In this document: in pieces, positions 13,101 to 25,900 of the stretch | How positions within the stretch are numbered: the first letter of the stretch is position 1 | How the letters are laid out: every line of letters starts with the position of its first letter | Assembly (NCBI RefSeq): GCF_000150275.1 | Contig: NW_002060943.1 | Span: 563,126-627,125 of the forward strand | From: Trichoplax adhaerens | Lineage: Eukaryota > Placozoa > Uniplacotomia > Trichoplacea > Trichoplacidae | Direction: 5' to 3' | Length of the DNA: 64,000 nucleotides | Program-made: the position numbers and the translations under genes | Notes under the pieces: generated by a model | What the model saw: only the letters and a program-made list of their open reading frames with translations | What the model was told of the DNA's origin: nothing | Database searches by the model: none

Positions 13101-15658
13101 GAATGACCACAAGTGATCCTCGTTATATTGAAAGATTCAGAAATTTAAATAGGGATTCTTCAATAGAAAATAACCAAGAACGGATTGATGCAAAATCCAC
13201 ATCCAGTGATGATCATGAGGAAAAAGGTAGTGAACCGAAACAAACTTTACCTCGAATAATAATTACAGCACCAGATAGTGGCGATCGGAAGAAACGCCAT
13301 AATAGAGCCATGAATCCGTATCATCGACGAAATCAAAAAGCTAAAAGTAAACGATCCAAAGAGCGACGGGAGAGAATAAGGCAAAATCGTGAAGACAAGC
13401 AAAGTAGTTTATCACCTACTAGTTCAGAAGATGAAAATAATCCGGCTAAGCAAAAAGACGTAACTAATTCCGTGTCAGCGGTAAATGCTCACTTTTTAAG
13501 TGTGGATGATAGCGATTGGGTATCAGGCTGTTTAGGTAAAGATAGTGAATCGAGCTGTGATGAACATGATGAGAAAAAGAAAAAGAAAAAGGGTAGAAAG
13601 CATAAAAAAAGTAAATCCAATAAGGAATCCAAGAAGAAAACGAAAAAATCCAATCATAAGCATGAAGATTCTATTCCGCCTATGGATAAGGTTATTATAT
13701 ATTGTAAAATGTCATCAAACTACTTTGATAACTATAAAGACTTTATGAGTGTAAAAATTTCTAGAATAATTATTAACGGGTAGGATAGACGTTGGAGGAT
13801 AGTAGAGAAATTAGTGCTGGTAATTCATTTCTTCTAAAGAAAATAAAGAGTAATTATTAATACGATCGTCGCATACGAAATAATTTAGAAATATTGTAAT
13901 ACGAGTATACGATTACTTTTAACCAATTCTTTTAGGCGCTATATTCTATATAATTATGTATAGTAATTCGAGCCACAATGTCCTAAAACTCTTTAGAGAA
14001 CAAAAATATAGTTTTTAATCAAGTGCATTATACATTTAATTCATATTCATTTTCATACTTTTTGAAAATGGTAAAATATTATAAAATAGTTTAGCTAATT
14101 CTTAATGCTATATTTGTATGCTATATAATTTAGCAAAATTAATGCGACCACTTTTAGACAATTTTTGCTAGATATTACATTAAATGCAATATTTAGCAAT
14201 TTAACTACGGTATCCTACAATTTTCACAGACGCAGAAGTTTAACATACGCGTATAATGGATTGCATTAAATATTTATTTCTAAATCCTTATTTTGATGTC
14301 TTTAAATATTCTATTAACATCAGAATGAAGAGGATGATATTATCATACAGGAAGAATTAGTGAAAATTGAAAATAATTCAGTGGCACCAGCTGAACACCC
14401 TGATGTATTCTTTGATTTTCAACTTAGTAGCTCAGTAATAAAATTATTAAAGCTACTGGTCAAAGAAGAAGACATAACTGGTAACACTAAAGTCTTTAAT
14501 TTAATTGAGACGAACTTGGCTGATGAGGAAGGCTTTTATCCTTTATTGGTAACTTTACAAAATCAGGTAATTGATTCTTAACATCGTGGGTATCATTGTT
14601 TATTTTTACATTTATCAGATCAAAAATATGGATTTAATATAGTAGAATATTAGTATTGGTAATATTAGCCATTTACTGTATATAGGCAAAATGTTTATCG
14701 ATAATCATTGTCCTCTTCCTGTGTAAATCTACCTTCGTTGGCTAGTATTGAATTATATAGGAAAGGAAAGCCGATATTAGTTTAATTGCTATTAGATAAG
14801 TTGCGATAAATTAGCGTTAGTGCTTTTTAACCAGTCTCTTCATGATGACCTTACTAAATCTACTATAGACTAAAATTCTTGATCAATATTCTTGAATTGT
14901 TAATTGATATTCGATTTTTTTATACAGTATCAAGAAATTATCCAAGATCAAAATCATAACTTATCATTAGATAAGTATGACACAATCAAGGAACAGCTAG
15001 ATTTAATTAGCAATATTCGAGAGGCTACAGATAATTACATCGCCACGGATGGTATTAGCAACGAAATTGTCCAATTTCAAAAAGCAAAGAAAATTCAAGC
15101 TGAACTGCAAGAGGTAATTATGATTGCCGGCGTTTAATAGAAGCCATTTATGCCTAGAAAATTGTACTTTACTTTAACTAAGACGTTCTAGTAGTGTAAT
15201 TGACTATATATCTACTTCATAAAGACATCGAATCTATCTATCAGCTTTTACAACACTAAAGTAATATATCAGTCACAGTCTACTTAATATCTTTTGCTAA
15301 ACTAACGTTACATATTAATTTATCGTATATAAATTTCAAGTTCTATTGATAGGCTACCAATTATGTGTCTTTGTTTATGTATAATATTCGACATTTTATT
15401 TATCTAGACTACTGGCTATTGCCATTTAAATAGTTTATCTATCTTGTTTATGACAAGTAGCAGCTTTATCTTTTACGAAGTGATTGGTTGATATAATTTA
15501 TATAGTTTTATTTATTGTATGCTTTTCTCATAGTTTCTCTGTTTTATTCTTAGCTGTTAAACAGTTGTAGATATTATTTCCATGATAAGTGTCAAAATAT
15601 TATTACCGAAGTGATTGGCCATAGTCAGCTTCCAGCAGAATATTGTACACTATTATAA
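4157..15658 (+). CDS. Gene A: large disordered protein with basic tail, acidic C-terminal module and CaaL end (paralogue of gene B)
   Basis: Eight exons join in consistent phase: 4157-4265, 7903-8213, 9221-9289, 9465-9629, 10202-13690, 14324-14566, 14928-15113 and 15554-15658, giving 1,558 residues. Residues 1-36 are Ser/Thr/Pro-rich with KKRR. Residues 141-218 look the most folded of the N-terminal part. Exon 5 (219-1381) is Ser/Asn/Thr-rich and largely disordered, with a Pro run (PAPPPPTP near 1082), repeated 'QKPTSPVTDQE'-like units (about 1098-1125) and a Lys-rich tail (about 1342-1381). The acidic C-terminal module (1382-1558) matches gene B in exon lengths, phases and sequence. The protein ends Cys-Thr-Leu-Leu, a CaaL prenylation motif. 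The donor of exon 5 (AAG|GTTATT) is weak but is backed by gene B's matching junction. I know no named family; function is unknown, and membrane anchoring is inferred from the C-terminus. Confidence 0.8.
4266..7902 (+). other. Intron 1 of gene A (3.6 kb)
   Basis: Phase-1 intron bounded by CAAG|GTATGT and TTTGTAG|AA; the split codon reads GAA. It contains a perfect 18-base palindrome at 5873-5890. No nested gene was found. The short open frames on either strand (4292-4477, 7659-7856) lack coding character. Confidence 0.7.
5873..5890. repeat. Perfect 18-base palindrome in intron 1 of gene A
   Basis: gaaataggc followed directly by gcctatttc, with no spacer. A further 'aggcct' lies nine bases on. 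Confidence 0.85.
8330..9180. repeat. Tandem repeat, about 160-base unit, in intron 2 of gene A
   Basis: The landmark 'gaaattgacaagtagaagtt' and variants recur near 8471, 8642, 8802, 8961 and 9109, at spacings of about 171, 160, 159 and 148 bases. Each unit also has 'gaaaggcataattagatt' and 'atcgattgatctt' blocks. The array fills most of the 1-kb intron (8214-9220) and spares the splice sites. It is unrelated in sequence to the array at 2228-3180 but has a similar period. Confidence 0.7.
9700..10075. repeat. Two-copy direct repeat in intron 4 of gene A
   Basis: Two diverged copies share 'tatactttatnncatg', 'ataagtagtatca', 'taataatcttgactacaa' and 'gataaatatagtctgattt'-like blocks in the same order, offset by about 155 bases at the first block and about 200 at the later ones because the second copy carries an insertion. 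They occupy most of the intron at 9630-10201. Confidence 0.55.
14324..15658 (+). other. Exons for the conserved C-terminal module of gene A
   Basis: Three exons of 243, 186 and 105 bases, all starting in phase 0, encode 81, 62 and 34 residues. Diagnostic stretches shared with gene B are V-I-K-L-L-K-L-L-V-K-E-E-D-I (B: V-A-K-L-I-G-K-L-I-C-N-E-E-I), G-F-Y-P-L-L just before the exon end (B: I-F-Y-P-L-I), a next exon opening with Y-Q-E-I-I (B: Y-E-S-I-V), and a last exon with 'NIITEVIGHSQLP' (B: 'SIISNTIGKSRVP') before the CaaL box. Reading past the donor at 15113 would add only 'VIMIAGV', so the spliced end is preferred. Confidence 0.8.
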
Positions 15659-17085
15659 CCAACCATGGCTCTTGCAAAGTAAGATATGGCTGCATTTATC
15701 CTACAAGATATTATTATTAGTAATAATCATGGTACCCACCCAACTCTAACATGTTAAGACACTACGGTAGTTGATAATTGGACATTGTTATCCCTCAATT
15801 GCATATATCACTGATGAACTTCCTTCTCATCCTGTATATCACCTAGGACTAAGATAAACTAAATTAAATACTCGGACAATCTTATTTATTGCTATTATAT
15901 AATTATTACAAGGTTTTTAGGTGCATTTCTATTATCAAATGTTGCAGAACTGCAAAACATGAGGCTATCTGAAGCTTTCCATGGTGATTCATTTATAACA
16001 AGAAATGAATTAACGGTAGTTCTAAGAAATCTAGATAGCAATATTATCTGAAATACCCATATGATTAATAGCGGTTGAAAGATGTAGACGATAATATTAT
16101 CTGGCATATCTACATTATTTTAAGTATGATCCTTGTACAAATATTCTAAATAGAGTAAGACGATCCTTGCCAGGCGTTACATTTTATGATTTCAACTATT
16201 AATCCACTATAGTTAATCAATACTACACTTTACGTGCATCGCTGTTATTGATCACTTTCGCTATAATAGAATAAACGTGATATTTCAAAAAGCTATCAAT
16301 CATCCATTTAACTTGATCACATTACCCCATTAAAATCATTGTTAGTTTTACTTCATTAAGATATGATCAATAGCTGCATTTCTATCTGCTATACATGTAA
16401 TAATGATCTAGAAAAAAGCAGAATTTTTCAACCATGGATTGGTTTACTTAATAATGGAATAAACTTGTGGTACAAATATCTACCACAAACATCTACGTAT
16501 TTGATACGTTCAAAGTGAAATTTCATGGTTGTATTTCATCTCATACTAGGCGCTATTTAGGCTTTAAGTTAATTATTTTCTCATTATTTACTTTTAAATG
16601 ATTAAGCTAATATCACTGTTATACCTATGAGTACCATTTTGTATAATATTTGTAGAAAAGCAAATTTTGACAGTCGCTACGTAAAATATTCATTAGTAAC
16701 AGAAGAGTTATTTCTGGGCCTATGTATATACCAATTGCAGGTCATTATTCTTGAATTAATTTATCTGAAACTAGCGATAATTTCCTACTACTATGTATTA
16801 TTTTCGTTATAATACGTCAACAATTTTTAGCAACCTGCTTTTGCTTCTGTAATTGTGTGCGTTAAGCACATAATATTGTCCTGTAAAAAACTTTGGTAAT
16901 ATGTATATGGTTTATAGGTACTGTTGATTACTAAATAGGCTTATGTTGATATTTTTAATTCGATTTGATATGTGGTAATAAATTCATCTTACGAGTTTAT
17001 GCCAGAATAAAAAGATATTGCTTGGGTTTTGCTCTATTCAGTCTATATGCACGAACATATTGTAATTTTCATTCTTGTACTAACA
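15659..17085. other. Intergenic, with an orphan coding-like segment
   Basis: Region between gene A and the next repeat array. The segment 15921-16051 follows an acceptor-like 'tttttag' and reads 42 open codons to a TGA, including 'LSEAFHGDSFITRNELTVVL'. Its phase does not fit the last donors of gene A. An ATTAAA at 15863-15868 could serve as a poly(A) signal for gene A. Nothing else is recognised. Confidence 0.35.
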
Positions 17086-17089
17086 GATA

Positions 17090-17580
17090 CGGTACCTTGC
17101 TGAAGCAAGATCTAAAGTTTTATGCCGCTATCGTTCAATTTACTGTATGTAGAGATATTCAGAAAAGAGTAGCTTTAATATAGTGTAGAATTATTAGGAG
17201 AGTTAAGGCTACCTCTATATTATAATAAGATCGTAAGATTTTAAATTGTTCCATGATTATTTTATTCTCGTTCTGATATTGAAATAAAGTTTATTATTTT
17301 ATGTCATTATCGCTCAATTTATATTAGGAAGTAGAGAAATGAATAATTTTAATTTGCTGCAGCACAGGATCAAAAGAAGATCGTAAGGCTACCTAATTAA
17401 TTATTTTAATCTCGCCCTGCCAGATACCGAAGCGTAGCGGTAGACTATAGTTTTACGTTATTCTCCTTCAATCAGGTATATGAAAAAATTCAGAAATAAT
17501 TAATTTTAATCTATTACTATGTGGGATAATAAGAGAAATTGGGACTACCTACATATTATAAGATACGTATATAGGATGTT
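17090..17580. repeat. Tandem repeat, about 160-180 base unit, three copies
   Basis: Blocks such as 'ctatcgttcaattt', 'agattcgtaag/agatcgtaag', 'aaggctacct' and 'attattttaatctcg' recur about three times at roughly 155 to 180 base spacing. An open frame at 16965-17183 overlaps the first copy and is probably chance. Confidence 0.5.
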
Positions 17581-19771
17581 AATGGAATCCCTTATCTTAC
17601 AAAGATGATCATCCAATATTCTTCCGTGATCAGTGGCAATTACTGTAAATTGCATCATAAATTAAAGCATTTAAGAGCTTTGCTTTGGGCACTATACGTA
17701 AATTACGGTGATATTGGGCGATGCTACGTGTGATTTATAATTAAGGCATTCATATCGAAAATTACACGACAAGGTATAGATTGAGATAAATTAAGAATAT
17801 CTGCACATATCCCAGAATTAAATTCAGAATTTTATCACGCTATTTACTTCATAATGTTACATGAATCCCGAAGATAAATCATTGCGGTATTAAGAAATAA
17901 GTATGGATAGTCTACTTCCAAAAATGAAAATGCAGAATTTAATTTTACCGCTATCGTTAAGTATGTAGTAATGAATCGTGACAATCTCCGGATTTTCATA
18001 AAACTAACACATTATCTATCGCTGACATGCCTATTGATAGCTGTCAGTAAATGACTAAAAATGTAGATATGCTATAAATTACGAATGAAAAAGGATTAAG
18101 TCAAGTTAACTTAGAACAGTGTTTCGTAAACATCGCATATAATTCTTTATCACGTTTAACGAATTGAGATGTAAGCGAAGCGTAATCTATCGCATTTACA
18201 AAATCTGCTTATAATCATTATCTATTAATCTATCCAACTCTTTTGATTTGCTTCAATTTTAATTTGGAAACCCGATAGGTATATCGATAATCTGCAAATA
18301 ATTGACTAGCGACTAATTTGTTCACATCTTTTCAATTGCTTAGATTTTGATATAGACTGAGAAAGCGAACAAACCATTAAATCCGCTTATAATTATTTAA
18401 TCTGTCCAATTCTCTTTTACTGATCTAAATTTTAAAATGCGATAAAATGAACATATGTGCCTATGTTAACCTTGATATACTACCTGCACTCTCTAGTTAT
18501 CGTTCCGTGATTAATTAACTGGAACGTATATCTAGCAGACGAATAGTCGTAAGTTAGATGTACAATAGGTATTGATACTACGCGATTTTATCCTATATCT
18601 CTTATATTTAACTAGGACGGCTAAGTTAGACGTGTAGAATATTGTAGCTTAGGTATAACAAAACAGTTGGTACAAAAATTACTAGTATAACCAATTACTT
18701 TAATATAACAGTTGTTGCTATGTTTTCATCGGCTCTATAACATTTCTGGATGGTATTTTTTTGACAAATTATAACATTTCATTTAGGAAGAGCATATTAA
18801 TTCATGATTCGGTAATATCTCCGAGAATTATCTTGGGGAAATTTCATGACTTTATGAAGCAAATTTTAAGTTGAATATAGGATCCGTAATAGAGAAGAAA
18901 AATCTAGTATAATGAAAATACATAATACTGCGCCATTATAAATTATTTTTCAACGTATAATTTGTTTGTCTACTGTATATGTACAAATCAGTATTAAGAT
19001 AGGACAATCACGATCATAATTACTACCAGTATGATTCTCCTTATATCTACATTTTGCTGCGGTAATTGAAATTCAATAAATGGTGATATTTAGTCTTTCC
19101 TTTTTGTAAAATTACCTACATGAAGTACCACACGATTATCGTAAGATTTACTATAGTGTCAATGAATACTTTACTTCCCTACTGATTTTCATCTATGAAC
19201 ATACCAGTGGTTAGAATAGTTCAGTTATTTACTAATAGTGTTATATTATTTACTAGCAATTGTATTATTGAATTTCATGATCAGTCTCTTAGCAGTCCAG
19301 TTCTTTCCAACAGCAGGGCACTAACGCCTATTGTTCCCTTAAGCTATAATGGCGGACTGCCGCTGTGACTTGGTAGTTCCAATCCGATTATTATGAATTC
19401 TTCTTATTTACTCACTACTCTAGCATTCATACTAAAACACCATCAAAACAAGATATTAAAGGCACTACAATCAAAATGATTTATTCATTTGACGTTATAA
19501 TAATCAAGTTATTTTATGAAAACTGACAGTGGTATATACGACCGAGATTCAGGCATGTTGGAAACCCAAAAGGAAAAGATTTCGTCTTTGCTTCCAACGT
19601 ATTTGCTATATAAGTAGACAAGTAGACTGAATAGTTTATTTGATGACTATTCCCATATTTTCCTATCAGAATTAACTTGAATCATTTTTCTTAAAGTATT
19701 TATTCTATGAAAGACTTGATTTATTTCTTTATTTAAATCTTTCATGATCATCTATTTGAAAAAGTTTATCC
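17581..19771. other. Intergenic upstream of gene B
   Basis: AT-rich sequence with no open frame or spliced segment that I can support. The proximal few hundred bases should hold the promoter and 5' untranslated region of gene B. No clear core-promoter element was identified. Confidence 0.4.
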
Positions 19772-19922
19772 ATGTCAGATTATGATAAGATTCATTTTCG
19801 TGCCCCTACTCAATTGCGGAAATTACTAGTTGATTTCAGTTTACATTGCCTATATTATCAACCAAGCGATTTATACCAATTTGCTGCTTCTTATTTTCAA
19901 CGGCAAGTCGAACACCAACAAG
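19772..19922 (+). other. Exon for the RIIa docking domain of gene B
   Basis: Fifty codons plus one base from an ATG to the donor CAAG|GTAGG. The protein has the RIIa pattern: a short lead with Pro-12, a Leu-rich first helix (LRKLLVDF), then QPSDL and FAASYF in the second helix. The phase-1 donor joins the acceptor at 21804 to make GAG. Gene A has a phase-1 first exon in the same place, but its exon encodes no such domain. Confidence 0.8.
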
Positions 19923-22900
19923 GTAGGACAGCAATAGTAGATGCTATTATACCTATATCGAAGAGAAGCGAATACTTATTGATTTGGTTAGGCTTAGAAA
20001 GGATAGTTTGGATTGAATTTGATATCTTGCTCGCCTTTTGGCACTAGAATAGTTACTGTATGAAAGGATGGATTATTTTAATTTTGGACTAATAATCTTA
20101 ATTTTTATGATGATTGAATATACGCTAGGATTTATTATGATTGAATATTGATGACTGTGATAATATACTAGAATGATTTTGGTCACTTGTTGTCCTTCAA
20201 TAACAAGATTGTTACATACGTGATTTTGGTTGTCTTTAGTTCATCTTGTTAGACCAACGGTATTTAAACGCATTCATTTTATTCATTATAAATTAGGAAA
20301 TTGAATAAGTAGCGTACAGTAGTTTAGGTAAAGAAATGTTAAAGAGTAATGGCGCTAAATTAGATTTCTATTTAGTCCTAGTTGTGATTGCACTGACAAG
20401 TTTACGCTATATCAGTTTTCGTCCGCTTTGTTCGTAGACAATCATAGTGCTATTTTTTCTATTGCGGGTTTATTTAAGAGACGGTAGCAATTTTATATTG
20501 TTAGCCAACAATTACTGTCTATTTTTTATTCTATTCCTTTTTCATCTACACCCCAGTATAGCAACAGCGTGTTAAAAGTATGATGATGGGCTACAGTAAC
20601 CCTATTGGATTAATGGCTGTTCGTATTGCTTAGACTAATAGTGATGTTCAATACTTTTCGGCAAAGTTGTGAAACTGCGCGATCATATCTAATAGTCTAC
20701 GCGAAGTTTCAATACTATGCTGGATATCAATTTAAACGGAGGATTGGATAGAAAGTAGTATTTAAAAAAATGTATCTACTAATTATATTACTGTACGTGA
20801 GTGGTGATTTACGCGTAGAAGAAAGAGTTAATAGTTGATATAAATAGTTGATATCAATATAAGTGATAGATTTTGATAGAAGATTGTCTGAAACTTATCA
20901 TCATGTTGACTTGATATTTGCATAAGATACTGGATATCAATTTAGAATCATGTTGATTTAATAGAATAGTATCTACAACTTGCTGGTCATATCAACTGGA
21001 TATTTGGATACTGTACGACATTTGATGTTGATTTAGATTAAAAAAAAATGTGAAATTAATGGAACATAAATTGGTTAAAACCACTTTGAACCTTTTCCAA
21101 TTCTACAAGAATATTCCATATAACTTAATTAAAATACAATTTAATACTCCTCTACCATACTCAGAATTTAAGAAACATATTAGTCTGTTATATAAAAACA
21201 GAACTTTACATAGCTGTCTGCTACTGCCTTTTACAAACAGAGTAGGAATCGGACAAGCACACTATTGCATTATGCTGGCCATCTTGATCCAAAATTACTT
21301 TATTAAGCATAAAAGACTATTCTACATCTCATCATCTTTACTCCATTCTACTGTTGCACTTTCAATACTTATTATTGCCATCATACCCCAAATTTACTAT
21401 CTCTAACGAAGAATTGGAAATATTACCGCCATTATGTAGAGACATGGAGTGCTTTTAAATTTTTGATCACGTACCATCTGAACAGAATATGATTTCGACG
21501 AGCGATAGAGTAAACCTAATATTCTTTAGCCAAATGGAATCATTTTTCTTTCAATCATATTCTAGAATTGATAATATGGATAGACACGAATGATAGCCAA
21601 CATAGTCTACCGTACTTTCTCCTATTTGAATAGTATAAATTGATTTGGCTGAGATACAGTAAGACAGAAACGATATTTTGATCGCTATTTTTCCATGGCA
21701 TTTATTTGGCAGTATCACTTAATATTGCCATTATTAACTAGTTTAAAGGCTGAAGGAATTCTATTAATGAACTGCTACCTATCGTATTTTATACTAACTT
21801 TTAGAGAAAAGTTCCATTGCCGACGGCAAAATATCGAAGCAAAATGGAACACTTTTCCCTGGGCAAAAGTGGAGAAAGGAACACAACATGTGGGCATTTC
21901 ATTGCTACGTTCATAAGGATGCCAGACAAACCTTCTATGATGCCATGTATGAAAGTATTTTCAATCAGGAACTACTTATGCCTCACAGTATGGATGGATT
22001 TTACTCGTCGAAAATGACAGATATACCATTTAAAAGATATACTAGGGCAGTTTATCATGGTTATTCCCCTTTACCAGCAAATAGAGATTCATTAACACCA
22101 GTAGAAAGTAATGATATGGACGGGAACCGCTGCTATGTAAGTAGAGCTCCTATGTTCACAAAGCAAGATCATGATGGAACTATTCATGAAGGCAGTAATC
22201 AATATCTTAAGGAAGTTTTCATAGAGAAAATTCAACAGAATATCAGTAAAGATGACGAAGAAGATCCTAATAGAAATGATCCCGTATTTCAAACTATCAG
22301 CCATCAAAACGGTGAAAGACATAATCAATATTTCTTGCTAACAGCAAGCAATACAGAGAAAAATGAGAATCAGCCATCTATTCAGAATAGACCAAAATCT
22401 CTTGATTCGCATAAGGATATTGATCAGCAGAATGATATCCAAAGTTATGTCGACACAGATTTAAAAAGTAAATATCAAGCAGAAGCAGACCCTAAACAAA
22501 ATAAAATTCAAGATCTTACCGATACTGGAGAAGAATGTCAGTCTCTTATTGCGGCAAAGCCTACAACTAGAAGAGATGGAATTGAAATTGATAATGTTAA
22601 AATGACGAATGAAATCGATCATTCCGATTGTAGTGATATTTCGGCAGTTAAAACCCCTGAAAAAACCACGAAGAAAATTCAAGAATCCTTTCAAATGGAG
22701 GAAAATGAAGGAAAAGATCCTTTATCGAATAATACAAACAAGGAAATCAACGCTAAAGATTCGGCCAAGAATAAAACGAATACCAATACTGCAAAGAGAG
22801 TAGCAGCGAATGGACGGAAAACGCCATTTAAGGGCAGCCAAGGACATCGAAAAGTCAGCAACGAAGAGCCAATCTTGAAGAATCCAAAGCATCAAGGAAA

Positions 22901-25900
22901 TCAAGATGTCAAATTGCAGAGAAAGAAAGAGTATACGTCTAAGACGGTTGTTCCAGTTCAGAATGCTACCAGTAAATACAAAATCCCCAATAAATTGATC
23001 GATAGCAAGAGCAAGAAAGGAAGGCAAGATAGCGTTCAGTCCACCGATACTCTAACAACTCCATTGAATAAGAGAACTACCGGTGAAAAGGCTGAAGGAA
23101 AGAAAGAAAATCTTAAGGTAAAATGGCATAAAATCTATGAAAAAATTATTCAAATAGAAGAAGAAAAGACTTTACAAGACAAACCGAGAGAAAATACAGT
23201 TCATAAATTACCGCTGAAAAGACAAAACGGCACCGGGAAAACTCAAGGTGAGAATAAGCCAAGAAATTTATCTCTAAATGCAGGCAAGAAAGTGAATATC
23301 AAGGCATTTGATCGAGAAATACAGCGAAAACAAGAACACTTGTCTAACAGGGAGAAAAAGCGAACGTTTAATAAAAACTATAAAAGTTTAAATCTTGAGA
23401 AAAGTCAAGATAATAACGCAAAGCAGTCTACCCCTGCAGTAGGTATAAGTAAGAATAATAATGAGAAAAAAACACTAGCTAGTAAAATAGCATTAACTAG
23501 TTCTCAGAAGCATCTTCAATCTAAATTAGAGAATAGTGATCGTCAGGCTGTATACCCTGTAAATGATCTTGAAAATACTGATAATGGCACAGAACATGAT
23601 AGAGAAGAAGGAAATCTTTTAGAAAAGCCAAGTCATGTCTTGGAGGGAAGTGAAAGGGAGAACTATCGGAAAGAAGTTGTTCATGCTCACCCGTCTTCAA
23701 GTTCGTTGCTCTTGGAAGAAATAACGCAAAATGATGATATTCTATTACAAAATGAGGACAGAGAAGAAAGTGTGCGAGACTGTCCAGAAGTGGAGTCGGA
23801 GGAAAGTGAAAGGGAGAGCTATCGGAAAGATACTGTTCATGCTCACGCGTCTTCAAGTTCGTTGCTCTTGGAAGAAATAACGCAAAATGATGATACTCAA
23901 TTACAAAATGGGGACAGAGAAGAAATTGTGCAAGGCTATCTAGAAGTGGAGTCGGAGGAAAATGAAAGGGAGAACTATCGGAAAGATGTTGTTCAAGCTC
24001 ACGAGTCTTCAAGTTCGTTGCTCTTGGAAGAAATAACGCAAAATGACGATACGAGTATTCTATTGCAAAATGAGGACAGAAAAGAATCTGTGCGAGACTC
24101 TCTAGAAGTGGATACCCACAATTATGGAAGTAAGAATATCAATACCAATGATTCTAGCCAAGGCAGTGCATTGGAGAACACTTTCGAAAGCAGCCTTAAA
24201 GTGAACGAAATACAAAATTTAGAGATGAAAGATAAGGGAAAAGAAGTTCTTCTTAACGTGCAAGATGACATCAAGTCAGAGCAACAACATCAATCGAATT
24301 CGTTCATTCAGCCAGCGAAAGAGATCAATTTATTAGAGGCTAATGTAAACCATGATATCAAGCTTACTCCGCACGAAAATGAAACTTGTGTTTTGCCAAA
24401 ATCTCAAGAAATTTCAAAGGTAGATGCTAAGCAGTATTTGACCATTTTAAATTCACTGAAACAAATCAACAAGACCGAACAAATCGATGAGAATAAGCCT
24501 AAATCGAAAGGAATGAAAAAGTTATCCTCTGTCTCAGGTAGTTCTATACTTCAAGAAGAAGAAGAAGACAGCATGACTCAGAAATCAAAAATGGTTAAAA
24601 AATTACCTCATGTTCCAGTCAATTTAGAATCTAAAATGATGATGGAAAGACACAAGAAAGGTACCGGTATTGATAGGAGCCAAAATCGATTAAGTAACAA
24701 GAATGAGAATAAGTTGAAAAGTAAGGCAAATGTTGAGAATACTGCCAATGGAGGTCGTTTAGCCAAGCAGGCTAATGAGATTCTCAAAGCAAGAATTCGC
24801 ACTTATTCTGATGCTTCTCATTACAAGAAAAAGTCTACATCAGCTGGTAATGTTATGCCATCTAAAGTAGTTCAAAATAAAGATCACCCACCGAGTCATA
24901 ATGAGATGCTGCTATATATTAAGAATAAACTAATCAAGAAAGGAGAATCAATCGGTAGTAATAATCTACTGGATAAAAAGAATCCAAGTATCCATGATAA
25001 CAAGAACAGAAGCATAAATGGTGTCCAAAGTGCTAATGCGGATCAAAACTATTCCAATGGAGTAGAAAAATCGATCGGTAATCATTTCAAGAAGTCCGCA
25101 GTTAACGATGAAACTGGAATACCAATCCGTGAAAAAGAGATAGTTAATTGTGCTCATGAAGTGATGGATGGCGAGAATTTTAATTCTAATAGTCCTAGCA
25201 ATCCAAATGAACTAGCCACAATCTCCGTAATTGCAGAAACATCTAATTTAAAGAACTTAAATTCTACTTTAGCTGCAAGCGAAGATCAGCCAGGGATTAT
25301 GAATACTTTAAGCAACAATGATGGTCAAGATCAAGACAACTTACATCGCAATTTCGCAAAGGAGGACAGTACGAAGGTAGTAAACAATTTAGTTCAAACT
25401 ATGGATAAATCAGAGCAATTGATAGCGTTGATAAACAGCGATATTAGTACATTAGAGGATACCAGAAATCGGCCAGTAAAACATAATTCCTGTGTAGCAG
25501 ATGTGAGAGATGCCGATAGCAATATTGCAATATCGCCAGTTGATCGCAATATCCCTATAATCCCCCTGGATAGTAAGAGTAATAAACTTGAAAGTACTCC
25601 AAAAGCAGATTTATTGCCAAAGTTTCTAGATTCGATCAAATTGACTACAGAACAGCTACCAAGTTATCAAGGCATTCACCATGGAGAATATCGCCTTGAA
25701 CAGGAAAATCAGAAGCAAGTTCCAATGACGAGCTTCCATAAAAAGGATCTTTCAGAGAAATCGAGCTGCGATAGCTACAGCAATGGAACAGAACTATCCA
25801 AGGAATTAATTCAATCTGCACCGGCAGATCCAGCATCAGCTGAGACAAAAAGCCACATGCCTTCTACGAACAATTGGATCGAGAATCTGCGAAATGCAAA

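Noticed and set aside
23521-24012. 163-codon open frame on the minus strand
   Set aside because: It is the complement of the in-frame 156-base repeat of gene B. The apparent protein repeat on this strand follows from the coding repeat.
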